A stretch of DNA of 64,000 nt from Aquabacter cavernae (GCF_003993795.1 NZ_RWKV01000007.1:1-64000); one strand, 5' to 3'. Positions 7,820-16,705 are shown, counted from the stretch's first letter. The notes: a model not told the origin generated them from the letters alone. Numbers and translations: made by a program.

Positions 7820-9019
7820 GTGACGCTCAAGACAACCATCGCCGCGCTGGGCCTGATGGGCCTGGCCACCACCGCGCAGGCGGCCGACGGGCCGGTGCGC
7901 ATCGGCGTGCTGACCGACATGTCGAGCGCGCTCGCCGACACCCAGGGCATGGGCTCCGTGGAAGGCGCCCGCATGGCCATCGAGGATTTCGGCGGCACCG
8001 TGCTCGACCGCAAGATCGAGCTGGTTCATGCCGACCACCAGAACAAGGCCGATATCGGCGCGGCCACGGCCTCCAAGTGGTTCGACAATGACAATGTCCG
8101 CCTGATCGTGGACCTCGGCAATTCCGCGGTCGGCCTCGCCGTGCAGCGCATCGCCAAGGAGAAGGACCGCATCACCATCGCCACCGGCGCGGCCACCTCC
8201 GAGCTGACCGGCAAGGGCTGCACCACCAACAGCTTCCACTGGGGCTACGACACCTACCAGTTCAGCCGCGCGGCGCCCGCCCACATGGTGAAGTCGGGCC
8301 TCGACACCTGGTTCTTCATCACCGCCGACTACGCCTTCGGCTATGCGCTGGAGAACGACACCCGCGCCGTGGTGGAAGCCAATGGCGGCAAGGTGGTGGG
8401 CTCCATCCGCCATCCCATCAACACCCTCGACTTCTCGTCCTACCTCCTGCAGGCGCAGGCGTCGGGCGCGAAGGTCATCGCGGTGGCGAGCGCGGTGTCG
8501 GACCTGCAGAACGTGCTGAAGCAGGGCCAGGAATTCCAGATCTTCACCGCCAAGCAGGTTCCCGCCGCCATGGCGCTGCTGCTGGTGGACGTGCACAGCG
8601 TGGGCCTGAAGGCCACCCAGGGCACCACCATCTCCACGGTGTTCTATTGGGACCAGGACGAGGCCACCCGTGGCTTCGCCGAGCGCTTCAAGAAGCGCAC
8701 GGGCCGCCCGCCGAGCGAGGCGCAGGCCATGAACTATTCCGGCGTGCTGCATTATCTGAAGGCCGTGAAGGCCGCCGGCACCACCGATACGGACGCGGTG
8801 CTGAAGCAGATGAAGGACACCCCGGTCAACGACCTCATGACCAAGGACGCCAAGCTGCGGGTGGACGGCCGCCTGCTGCGTGACGTGCGCATGGCCAAGG
8901 TGAAGACCCCCGAGCAGTCCAAGGGCCCGTGGGACTATTTCGAGATCGGCGAGATCGTGCCCGGCGACCAGGCGTTCCGCCCGGCCGGCGAGAGCGCCTG
9001 CCCGCTGCTGAAGAAGTGA
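7820..9019 (+). CDS. LivJ-type periplasmic substrate-binding protein, no transporter genes nearby
   Basis: A GTG start with a GGGAGG site opens a 399-residue protein with a cleavable signal peptide (cut probably after TTAQA, residue about 21). The mature part starts DGPVRIGVLTDMSSALADTQG, as in type I periplasmic binding proteins of the branched-chain amino acid ABC family. Many members of this subgroup bind organic or aromatic acids. No LivH, LivM, LivF or LivG genes occur in the window, so it must work with permeases encoded elsewhere. It closely resembles the receptor at 62797, sharing TWFFITADY and the ending around CPLL/CPLV. Confidence 0.92.
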   Translation: MTLKTTIAALGLMGLATTAQAADGPVRIGVLTDMSSALADTQGMGSVEGARMAIEDFGGTVLDRKIELVHADHQNKADIGAATASKWFDNDNVRLIVDLGNSAVGLAVQRIAKEKDRITIATGAATSELTGKGCTTNSFHWGYDTYQFSRAAPAHMVKSGLDTWFFITADYAFGYALENDTRAVVEANGGKVVGSIRHPINTLDFSSYLLQAQASGAKVIAVASAVSDLQNVLKQGQEFQIFTAKQVPAAMALLLVDVHSVGLKATQGTTISTVFYWDQDEATRGFAERFKKRTGRPPSEAQAMNYSGVLHYLKAVKAAGTTDTDAVLKQMKDTPVNDLMTKDAKLRVDGRLLRDVRMAKVKTPEQSKGPWDYFEIGEIVPGDQAFRPAGESACPLLKK

Positions 9020-9020
9020 G

Positions 9021-9062
9021 ATGTGGGGCGGCGCATTCCGGAAGGGACGCGCCGCCCCACAT
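9021..9062. terminator. Perfect 14-base hairpin after the receptor gene
   Basis: ATGTGGGGCGGCGC at 9021-9034 pairs perfectly with 9049-9062 around a 14-base loop. It begins one base after the receptor stop and is followed within nine bases by a second, T-tailed hairpin. It may protect the 3' end of the operon transcript or help termination. Confidence 0.65.
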
Positions 9063-9070
9063 CAATCATG

Positions 9071-9117
9071 GGAGCGCTTTCGGGGTTTCATACGAGCCCG
9101 AAGCGCTCCTTTTGTTT
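9071..9117 (+). terminator. Rho-independent terminator
   Basis: GGAGCGCTTTCGGG (9071-9084) pairs with CCCGAAGCGCTCC (9097-9109) with one bulged base. TTTTGTTT follows directly at 9110-9117. This is the best canonical terminator in the window and closes the 3747-9019 operon. Confidence 0.85.
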
Positions 9118-9180
9118 ATGTGAATGCGCTTGAGGCGGGCTGTGTCAGGCCCGGCCCGGAACAGCGTCAGGGAGAAGCTC

Positions 9181-9468
9181 ATGCCCAAAGGCTATGTCAT
9201 CGGCCGCATCGACGTGATCGACCCGGAGAAGTACGCGGCCTATGTGCCGCTGGCCACGGCGGCCATGAAGGCCCATGGCGGCACGGTGCTCACCCGCGGC
9301 GGCCTCTATGAGGCGCTGGAAGGTCCGTCCCGCGCGCGCAACGTCATCGTGGAATTCCCGTCCCTCGCGGCGGCCACGGCCTATTTCCACTCGCCCGAAT
9401 ACACGCTCGCCCGTGACGCCCGCGCCGGGGCGGCCCATGTGGAGATCGTGGCGGTGGAAGGCGTCTGA
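9181..9468 (+). CDS. DUF1330-family small protein
   Basis: A 95-residue product whose ATG at 9181 has GGGAGAAGC just upstream. The opening KGYVIGRIDVIDPEKYAAY, the GG-rich middle and VIVEFPSLAAATAYFHSPEY are characteristic of DUF1330, a small dimeric alpha/beta-barrel (ferredoxin-like) fold with no assigned enzymatic function. It lies alone between a strong terminator and a convergent IclR gene, so it is probably transcribed from its own promoter. Confidence 0.88.
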   Translation: MPKGYVIGRIDVIDPEKYAAYVPLATAAMKAHGGTVLTRGGLYEALEGPSRARNVIVEFPSLAAATAYFHSPEYTLARDARAGAAHVEIVAVEGV

Positions 9469-9490
9469 CGCCGGATCCGATTGGCGCGGG

Positions 9491-9505
9491 CCCGTTTCAA
9501 ACGGG
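9491..9505. terminator. Short palindrome between convergent genes
   Basis: CCCGTTT-C-AAACGGG is a perfect inverted repeat between the DUF1330 stop and the IclR stop. There is no T-run on either side, so a terminator role is only plausible. Confidence 0.4.
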
Positions 9506-9527
9506 AAACGGTGCCGCGCCGGTCGCC

Positions 9528-10340
9528 CTACAGCTGGATGCCCGGCGCCGCCTTCTCGGCGAGGGCCGTGCCCATCCGGGCCGCCACGTCCTTCAGCGGG
9601 CCCAGCAGCGTCTCGCGCGCGGCCTGGGGTGAGAGGGCGCTGGTGAGGTAGATGATGTTGATGGAGGCGAACAGCTCGCGCTCCGTCATGATGGGCACGC
9701 CGATGCTGGCGATGCGCCCCTCATACTCGATGCGCGAATAGGTCTCGTCCATGGTGGCATAGCCCCGGCTGCGCACCTCCTCCAGCCGCCGCGCGATGCG
9801 GGCGGGCTCCTGGACGAGGCGCGACCAGGGCGTGGTGTCCCCGGTGTCCGCCGCGATGCGGGCGAGGATGGCGGCCCGCTCCGGCTCCGGGCAGAAGGCG
9901 AGATAGGCAAGGCCCAGGCTGGTGCCCGCCATGGGCGCGCGGAAGCCCGGCGCGCGGTTGAAGGAGAAGGGTTCGCCCTCGCGGGAGGACTTGATCACCA
10001 GCATGGCGTCCGTGTCGAACAGCGCCACGTCCGACGGCCAGCCCACCGCCACGCGGAACTCGGACATGAGCGGCGCGATGATGGTGCCCACCACGGTGTG
10101 CCGGTCGAAGGCCGTGGAGAGGCTGAGGGCCTTGCCCGTCACCTGGTAGATGGTCTGGTCGGCATCGCGCACCAGATAGCCCGCATGGGCCAGCGTCTCC
10201 AGCATGCGCACGATGGTGGCCTTGTCGATGCCGGTGCGGCGATGGATCTCCGCCACGCTCGCTTTCTTGTTGAGGCGGTTGACCGCCGCGAGAACGTCCA
10301 GGACGCGCAGCGCCGCCGCCACCGGCTTGTAGGACGCCAT
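9528..10340 (-). CDS. IclR-family transcriptional regulator
   Basis: The start at 10340 (MASYKPVAAALRVLDVL) has GGAGGGG upstream; product 270 residues. Residues about 5-70 form the winged helix (ASVAEIHRRTGIDKATIVRMLETLAHAGYL), and the C-terminal GAF-like effector domain includes DETYSRIEYEGRIASIGVPI. It is divergent from the paired acyl-CoA dehydrogenases starting at 10491, and two palindromes lie between them. It is likely a substrate-responsive switch for those genes. Confidence 0.92.
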   Translation of the reverse strand: MASYKPVAAALRVLDVLAAVNRLNKKASVAEIHRRTGIDKATIVRMLETLAHAGYLVRDADQTIYQVTGKALSLSTAFDRHTVVGTIIAPLMSEFRVAVGWPSDVALFDTDAMLVIKSSREGEPFSFNRAPGFRAPMAGTSLGLAYLAFCPEPERAAILARIAADTGDTTPWSRLVQEPARIARRLEEVRSRGYATMDETYSRIEYEGRIASIGVPIMTERELFASINIIYLTSALSPQAARETLLGPLKDVAARMGTALAEKAAPGIQL

Positions 10341-10416
10341 GGGATTTCCCCTCCATTGCCGTGTCGCGGACGCGGGAAGCCGTTGCATCCGGGGCTCGGC
10401 ATGCTAAATTCATTCC

Positions 10417-10443
10417 ATGATATATCATTTCATCTGATGAAAT
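10417..10443. promoter_or_regulatory. Double palindrome, candidate IclR operator
   Basis: Two adjacent perfect palindromes share one end: ATGATATATCAT (10417-10428) and ATTTCATC-T-GATGAAAT (10427-10443). They lie midway between the divergent IclR and acyl-CoA dehydrogenase genes. A 15-17 base palindrome rich in GAAAT/ATTTC fits the general look of IclR operators. Confidence 0.6.
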
Positions 10444-10490
10444 AAAGCCCTTTCACGGGGCAAAACAGCGTGGGAGGACCGGACGGGCCA

Positions 10491-11555
10491 ATGGACGATC
10501 AGAATACCGACGACCTGAATTCCCTGGTGGCACAGACCGCATCGCGGCTGTTCGGCGACCACATGACCCATGCACTGTCCGCCGCGGCGGAAGAGGGCGC
10601 GTTTCCGGCCGGCTTCTGGACGGCGGCGGAAGAGGCGGGCCTGACGCTCGCCATGGTGCCCGAGGCGGCGGGGGGCGTCGGCCTCGGGGCCGAGGGCTGC
10701 GCGGCCATCATCCGCCTCGCGGGCGCCCATGCGGTGCCGCTGCCCTTGGCGGAGACCATGCTTGCCAACCGCCTGCTGGTGGCGGGCGGGCGGGAGCTGG
10801 GCGAGGGCATCCTCACCTTTGCCGCCACAAGCGGGTCCTTGTCCCTTCGGCGCGAGGGCGCGGGCTGGCGGCTGTCCGGCGTCGCTGCCCGCGTGCCTTA
10901 TGGGCGCAACGCGCAGTCGCTGGTGGTGGTGGGCGAGGAAGACGGGGCTGGGCGCCTCGCCTGCGTGCCGCTCAGCGCGGGCACCCTTACGCCCGGCGAG
11001 AACATCGCCCGCGAGCCGCGCGACGACGTGGCCTTCGATCTCCTGTTGGAGGCCGACGCGGTGACGCAAAGCCCCTTCGGGCCGGCCGAGGCGGAGCGGA
11101 TGGGCGCCGCCGTGCGCGCCATCGCCTTGGCCGGGGCGCTGGACACGGTGCTGGAACTGACCGCCACCTATGTGGGCGAGCGGGTGCAGTTCGGACGTAC
11201 CCTCTCCAAGTTCCAGGCGGTGCAGCAGCAGGTGGCGATCCTCGCCACCCAGACCGCGGCTGCGGGCGGCGCGGCTGGGCTCGCCGCGCAGGCATTGGGT
11301 GAAGGCCTCGCTTTCGCCCCCATCGCCGCCGCCAAGGTGCGGGCGGGCGAGGCGGCGGGCATCGCGGCGGGCATTGCCCACCAGATGCACGGCGCCATGG
11401 GCTTCTCCTATGAGCACCAGCTCCATTTCCTCACCAAGCGGCTGTGGGCCTGGCGCGAGGAGTTCGGCAACGAGGCGGTCTGGAGCCGCCGGCTCGGCGC
11501 GGACGTGCTGCGCCGGGGCGCCGACGACCTTTGGCCCTTCATCGCCGCAGCCTGA
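10491..11555 (+). CDS. Acyl-CoA dehydrogenase, first member of an adjacent pair
   Basis: The ATG at 10491 gives 354 residues, short for a homotetrameric acyl-CoA dehydrogenase (about 380). It lacks the G-G-T/S-x-E-I FAD contact near the C-terminus and ends instead with HQMHGAMGFSYEHQLHFLTKR, a pattern of small subunits in two-gene dehydrogenases. It is followed after 17 bases by a second dehydrogenase gene, so a heteromeric enzyme is probable. It would oxidise an acyl-CoA to the 2-enoyl-CoA and pass electrons to ETF. Divergent from an IclR regulator. Confidence 0.88.
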   Translation: MDDQNTDDLNSLVAQTASRLFGDHMTHALSAAAEEGAFPAGFWTAAEEAGLTLAMVPEAAGGVGLGAEGCAAIIRLAGAHAVPLPLAETMLANRLLVAGGRELGEGILTFAATSGSLSLRREGAGWRLSGVAARVPYGRNAQSLVVVGEEDGAGRLACVPLSAGTLTPGENIAREPRDDVAFDLLLEADAVTQSPFGPAEAERMGAAVRAIALAGALDTVLELTATYVGERVQFGRTLSKFQAVQQQVAILATQTAAAGGAAGLAAQALGEGLAFAPIAAAKVRAGEAAGIAAGIAHQMHGAMGFSYEHQLHFLTKRLWAWREEFGNEAVWSRRLGADVLRRGADDLWPFIAAA

Positions 11556-11572
11556 TTTCGCACGGATCCATC

Positions 11573-12715
11573 ATGCATCATTTCGAATTCCCCCCCGCGC
11601 AACTGCCCGAGGACGCGCAGGCGCTCCGCGCGGAGGTGCGTGCCTTCCTCGCCGAGACCATCGCCACCCGCACGCCGCTGGAGCGCGCCCAGTCCTGGAT
11701 CGGCTTCGACGCGGACTTCTCCCGCCGCATGGGTGAGCGCGGCTGGATCGCCATGACCTGGCCGAAAGCCTATGGCGGCCATGAGCGCACCGCGCTCCAC
11801 CGCTATGTGGTGCTGGAGGAGATGCTGGCCGCCGGCGCGCCGGTGGCCGCCCACTGGATTGCCGACCGGCAGAGCGGCCCCACGCTGCTGCGCTATGGCA
11901 GCGCGGCGCAGCGCGCGGACATCCTGCCGCGCATCGCCACGGGCCAGTGCTTCTTCTGCATCGGCATGAGCGAGCCGGGCTCCGGCTCGGACCTTGCCGC
12001 CGCGCGCACCCGCGCCGAGCCGGTGGAGGGCGGCTACCGCGTCTCCGGCACCAAGCTGTGGACCACCTATGCCCATGAGGCCCACTACATGATCCTGCTG
12101 GCCCGCACCGCGCCGGGCGAGCGGCATGAGGGGCTGTCCCAGTTCCTGGTGGACATGAAGACACCGGGCATCACGGTGCGGCCCATCGTGGACATTGCCG
12201 GGGCGCACCATTTCAACGAGGTGCATTTCGAGGACGTGTTCCTGCCCGCCGACAGCATCCTGGGCAATCCCGGCGATGGCTGGAAGCAGGTGATGGGCGA
12301 GCTGGCCTTCGAGCGCAGCGGGCCGGAGCGTTTCCTCTCCTCCTTCACGCTGCTGAAGGAGCTGGTGCGCGTCCTGGCCGACGACCCGCGCGAGGCGGCG
12401 CAGGAGGCGGTGGGGCGGCTCGTGGCGCATCTCATCGTGCTGCGGCGGCTCTCCACCTCCGTGGCGGGCATGCTCCAGGCGGGGCAGGATCCGCAGCTGG
12501 ATGCCGCCGTGGTGAAGGATCTCGGCGCGCTGTTCGAGCAGGAGATCCCCGAGATCGCGCGGCGCCTGGTGTCCGGCGAGCCCTCGCTCGCCTCCACGTC
12601 CAGCTTCCTCAACGTGCTCGCTTATACGACCCTGAACGCCCCATCCTTTTCGCTCCGGGGCGGCACGCGGGAAATCCTGCGCGGCATCATCGCGCGCGGA
12701 CTGGGGCTGCGCTGA
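11573..12715 (+). CDS. Acyl-CoA dehydrogenase, second member of an adjacent pair
   Basis: I choose the ATG at 11573 (MHHFEFPPAQLPE), giving 380 residues. It has the middle-domain motif FFCIGMSEPGSGSDLAAART and the C-terminal LRGGTREILRGIIARGLGL, so the FAD-binding GGT-x-E-I element absent in the preceding gene is supplied here. The two are almost certainly co-transcribed. Such pairs are known as alpha2beta2 dehydrogenases acting on bulky acyl-CoAs such as sterol or terpenoid side chains; the substrate here is not determined. Confidence 0.9.
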   Translation: MHHFEFPPAQLPEDAQALRAEVRAFLAETIATRTPLERAQSWIGFDADFSRRMGERGWIAMTWPKAYGGHERTALHRYVVLEEMLAAGAPVAAHWIADRQSGPTLLRYGSAAQRADILPRIATGQCFFCIGMSEPGSGSDLAAARTRAEPVEGGYRVSGTKLWTTYAHEAHYMILLARTAPGERHEGLSQFLVDMKTPGITVRPIVDIAGAHHFNEVHFEDVFLPADSILGNPGDGWKQVMGELAFERSGPERFLSSFTLLKELVRVLADDPREAAQEAVGRLVAHLIVLRRLSTSVAGMLQAGQDPQLDAAVVKDLGALFEQEIPEIARRLVSGEPSLASTSSFLNVLAYTTLNAPSFSLRGGTREILRGIIARGLGLR

Positions 12716-12721
12716 CCCACG

Positions 12722-12747
12722 CGACCGCGCCCTCCGGGGCGCGGTCG
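12722..12747. terminator. GC-rich hairpin after the dehydrogenase pair
   Basis: CGACCGCGCCC (12722-12732) and GGGCGCGGTCG (12737-12747) form a perfect 11-base stem with a four-base loop, six bases after the stop. The T-tract is poor. It probably separates this operon from the ars operon. Confidence 0.6.
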
Positions 12748-12770
12748 TGAAGGATGTTGCTAAATTTAAT

Positions 12771-12790
12771 AATTCCATATATCTGGAATT
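12771..12790 (+). promoter_or_regulatory. ArsR operator touching the arsR start codon
   Basis: AATTCCA-TATATC-TGGAATT is a perfect inverted repeat with 7-base arms, ending on the base before the arsR ATG. It sits in an AT-rich 50-base promoter stretch in otherwise GC-rich DNA. Binding here would block transcription and translation of the operon until arsenite is sensed. Confidence 0.7.
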
Positions 12791-13153
12791 ATGGAATCGA
12801 ATATCGCCATCGACCGCCTTTCGGCCCTCGCGCAGGACAGCCGCCTCGCCATCTTCCGCCTGCTGGTGAAGGCGGGCGAGGAGGGCGTGGCGGCGGGGGA
12901 TGTGGCGCGGGCGCTGGACATTCCGGCCAATACCCTGTCCAGCCATCTCGCCATCCTCTCCAAGGCGGGGCTCGTGATGGGTGCGCGCCGGGGGCGCTCC
13001 ATCATCTATGTGGCGGACATCGCCGCCATGGGGGAGTTGCTGGTCTATCTGCTGGAGGATTGCTGCGGCGGGCACCCGGAATTGTGCGCCCCGGTCGCGA
13101 TGGCCGCCCGTGCGACGGCCTGTTGCACCCCGGAGAGGGGAGGGGCGGCATGA
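12791..13153 (+). CDS. arsR: ArsR-type arsenite-responsive repressor
   Basis: A 120-residue winged-helix repressor (recognition helix in ANTLSSHLAILSKAGLV, residues 47-63). Cys91, Cys92 and Cys99 in CCGGHPELC resemble the C-terminal As(III) site of the Acidithiobacillus ferrooxidans type of ArsR, rather than the ELCVCDL site in the DNA-binding helix of plasmid R773 ArsR. A further Cys111-Cys112 pair follows. It is the first gene of arsR-aqpS-arsC, and aqpS starts within its stop codon. Confidence 0.92.
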   Translation: MESNIAIDRLSALAQDSRLAIFRLLVKAGEEGVAAGDVARALDIPANTLSSHLAILSKAGLVMGARRGRSIIYVADIAAMGELLVYLLEDCCGGHPELCAPVAMAARATACCTPERGGAA

Positions 13154-13869
13154 CCGATGCCACGGCCGCCGCGATCCCGACGCCGCGCATCCGCGCGACG
13201 CCCGGCCTGGTCCGGCGCCTCGCGGCGGAGGCCATGGGAAGCGCGCTGTTGCTCGCCATCGTGGTCGGCTCCGGCATCATGGGCGAGCGGCTGGCGGGCG
13301 GGACCGTCGCCTTGGCGCTGCTGGCCAACACCCTGGCGACGGGGGCGGGCCTCGCGGTGCTCATCACCCTGCTGGGGCCGGTCTCCGGCGCCCATTTCAA
13401 TCCGGCGGTGACGCTGGTCTTCGCGCTTCGCCGCGAGATCGCGCCAAGGCGGGCTGCGGCCTATATGGCGGTCCAGGTGGTGGGGGCGGTGCTGGGCGTC
13501 TGGCTCGCCCATCTCATGTTCGGCGAGAGCCCGTTCCAGGTCTCCGCCACCATGCGCGGAGGCGCCGCGCAAGCCCTGTCCGAGTGCGTCGCCACGTTCG
13601 GCCTCGTGGTGGTGATCCTGGGCACGGTGCACGTCCGCCCGGAGGCGACGGCGGCCATGGTGGGGCTCTACATCACCTCCGCCTATTGGTTCACCGCGTC
13701 CACCTCGTTCGCCAATCCGGCCGTGACGCTGGCGCGCGCGCTGACCGATACGTTCGCCGGCATCGCGCCCGAAAGCGTTCCGGTCTTCATCCTCGCGCAG
13801 CTGGGTGGGGCAGGGCTCGCCCTGGTGCTCAGCGGGTGGCTTTTCCAACAGGAGGAAGAGGGCGCATGA
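13150..13869 (+). CDS. aqpS: Aquaglyceroporin-like arsenite channel
   Basis: A 239-residue major intrinsic protein with six predicted membrane helices. The two pore motifs are both NPA: HFNPAVTL and FANPAVTLARAL. In Sinorhizobium meliloti an aquaglyceroporin at the same operon position (arsR-aqpS-arsC) carries arsenite out down its gradient and replaces ArsB or Acr3. The ATGA overlaps with arsR upstream and arsC downstream tie it to arsenic resistance here. Confidence 0.9.
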   Translation: MTDATAAAIPTPRIRATPGLVRRLAAEAMGSALLLAIVVGSGIMGERLAGGTVALALLANTLATGAGLAVLITLLGPVSGAHFNPAVTLVFALRREIAPRRAAAYMAVQVVGAVLGVWLAHLMFGESPFQVSATMRGGAAQALSECVATFGLVVVILGTVHVRPEATAAMVGLYITSAYWFTASTSFANPAVTLARALTDTFAGIAPESVPVFILAQLGGAGLALVLSGWLFQQEEEGA

Positions 13870-14273
13870 CCGCGTTTCCCATCACCATCTACCACAACCC
13901 AAAATGCGGAACCTCCCGCAACACGCTGGCCATGATCGAGGCTGCGGGCTATGCGCCCACCGTCGTCGAATATCTGAAGACCGGCTGGACACGCCCGCTG
14001 CTGGAGCATCTGGTGGGGGCCATGGGCGGAACCGCCCGCGACATCCTGCGGGAGAAGGGCACGCCCGCCGCCGAACTGGGGCTGCTGGAGCCGGGCGTGA
14101 GCGACGACGCGCTCCTGGACGCCATGGTGGCCCATCCCATCCTGGTGAACCGGCCCATCGTGGAGACGCCGCTCGGCGTGCGTCTCTGCCGCCCGTCCGA
14201 GCGGGTGCTGGATCTGCTGGAGCGCAAGCCCGACAGCTTCACCAAGGAAGACGGCGAGGTGGTGAAGCCGTGA
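13866..14273 (+). CDS. arsC: Glutaredoxin-coupled arsenate reductase
   Basis: The 135-residue protein belongs to the ArsC/Spx thioredoxin-fold family, which reduces arsenate to arsenite using glutathione and glutaredoxin. The catalytic Cys14 sits in HNPKCGTSRNT. Arg62 (LREKG), Arg96 (VNRPIV) and Arg109 (LCRPSE) match the arginine triad of E. coli R773 ArsC. It is translationally coupled to aqpS. No arsH or arsB follows; the operon stops at a hairpin. Confidence 0.93.
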   Translation: MTAFPITIYHNPKCGTSRNTLAMIEAAGYAPTVVEYLKTGWTRPLLEHLVGAMGGTARDILREKGTPAAELGLLEPGVSDDALLDAMVAHPILVNRPIVETPLGVRLCRPSERVLDLLERKPDSFTKEDGEVVKP

Positions 14274-14278
14274 TGCAA

Positions 14279-14309
14279 AAAGGCCCGCGAGCCAAGCTCA
14301 CGGGCCTTT
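14279..14309. terminator. Bidirectional rho-independent terminator
   Basis: AAAGGCCCG (14279-14287) pairs with CGGGCCTTT (14301-14309), with an extra inner GAGC/GCTC stem. T-runs occur on both strands, five T on the minus strand. It serves the convergent ends of arsC and the thiolase. Confidence 0.85.
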
Positions 14310-14338
14310 AATGCGTGCGGTACCGCAGAAACTTCAAT

Positions 14339-14361
14339 CGGCCCCGGTCAGACCGGGGCCG
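14339..14361. terminator. Strong hairpin just downstream of the thiolase stop
   Basis: CGGCCCCGGTC (14339-14349) and GACCGGGGCCG (14351-14361) are perfect complements around a single base. It has no T-tail and may stabilise the 3' end of the thiolase message ahead of the terminator at 14279-14309. Confidence 0.5.
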
Positions 14362-14369
14362 AACGGGTT

Positions 14370-15554
<1,185 letters not shown>

Positions 15555-15619
15555 GGCGTTTCTCCTTGAAGGGACGGGACCTTTATCCGGCGCGCGGAGC
15601 GGCCCGCGCACCGCTGCTA

Positions 15620-16705
15620 TCACGCCGGCTCGGCAACCGCGAGGGTCGGCTCCGGATGGCCGTCGCGCCGGCACAGGCCGGCAATGGCGGCGGAGAGCCG
15701 CTCCTGCGGCCATTCCCGCATGAGGGAGAACGGCCCCTTGCCGAATTTCAGCGCCATGACGGCGCCCGTATCGGTGCGGGCCGGGTCGGCCACATCAGCC
15801 GCCGCCAGTTCCAGCGCGGGAATGCCCATGGCGGCCACCAACCGGTCGGCGATCTCGTCGGCGCGGGCGGGCAGGGCGGCGTCGGGGATGGTTTCCCAGG
15901 CGGTGCCCGCGCGGCCCTGCGCCATCAGCAGGTCGCTCGCCGCATAGAAGGGGCCGAGCGGCGCGAGATTGGCCATGGCGTGGCTGGCGATGCGCGGCCC
16001 GATGAGGTTCATGACCAGGAACGGCCCCGCCGCGATGCCGAGGCGCTCGCGCGCTACGGTGTCGATCTCGCCCGCCGTGGCGATGCCGTCCGCCAGGATG
16101 CGGGTGGCCTCGTTGTAATAGGGGCAGAAGAAGCGGTTGATGGCGAAGCCCGGCGCGTCGGCGCAGGCGAGCGCCGTGCGGCCCGTGGCCGCCAGGAAGG
16201 CGTCGGCGCGCGCGAGGGTCACCGCGCTGGTCCCGGTGGCGCGCACCACCTCCACCAGGGGGCAGATTTCCGCCGGGGAGAAATAATGCAGGCCCAGAAC
16301 CCGGTCCGCGAAGGGCAGGCCCTGTGCGATGTCCGACACCCGCAGCGCGCTGGTATTGGTGGCGACGATGGTGTCCGCGCCCACATAAGGCGCCAAAGCG
16401 GCGAACACGTCGCGCTTCACCGCCAGGTCCTCGAACACCGCTTCCACGATCACGTCGCTGCCCGCAAGGTCCGCGAGGGAGGCGGCGGCGGAGAGGCGGG
16501 CAAGGGCCTCGTCCCGCGCCTGCTCGGTCATGCGGCCGGACTTCACCCAGCGGCCATAGACGGAGGCCGCGCGCTCGCGCACCTGGGCGGCGCCTTCGGG
16601 GCGCGCGTCATAGACGGTCACGGTCAGGCCGTGGCGCGCCGCGTCCAGCGCGATGCCGCCGCCCATCATGCCGGAACCGATGACTGCGAGCTTCATGGAG
16701 GGCAT
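15620..16705 (-). CDS. 3-hydroxyacyl-CoA dehydrogenase
   Basis: Start at 16705 with AGGAG five bases upstream; 361 residues. The N-terminal Rossmann motif is VIGSGMMGGGIALDAA, the catalytic His is in GLHYFSPAEICPLVEVV, and a C-terminal helical domain follows (PGFAINRFFCPYYNEA). The extra C-terminal tail ends around GKGPFSLMREWPQERL. Together with the next gene it would oxidise a 3-hydroxyacyl-CoA and cleave the product. The upstream Bug receptor gene is on the same strand. Confidence 0.93.
   Translation of the reverse strand: MPSMKLAVIGSGMMGGGIALDAARHGLTVTVYDARPEGAAQVRERAASVYGRWVKSGRMTEQARDEALARLSAAASLADLAGSDVIVEAVFEDLAVKRDVFAALAPYVGADTIVATNTSALRVSDIAQGLPFADRVLGLHYFSPAEICPLVEVVRATGTSAVTLARADAFLAATGRTALACADAPGFAINRFFCPYYNEATRILADGIATAGEIDTVARERLGIAAGPFLVMNLIGPRIASHAMANLAPLGPFYAASDLLMAQGRAGTAWETIPDAALPARADEIADRLVAAMGIPALELAAADVADPARTDTGAVMALKFGKGPFSLMREWPQERLSAAIAGLCRRDGHPEPTLAVAEPA

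Noticed and set aside
11408-13075. 555-codon minus-strand frame across the dehydrogenase and arsR genes
   Set aside because: It spans several well-supported plus-strand genes and has no family resemblance; a codon-bias artefact.
13150-13869. Aquaporin gene considered as a glycerol facilitator of the polyol pathway
   Set aside because: It is locked by overlaps between arsR and arsC, far from the polyol operon, matching the arsenite channel arrangement.
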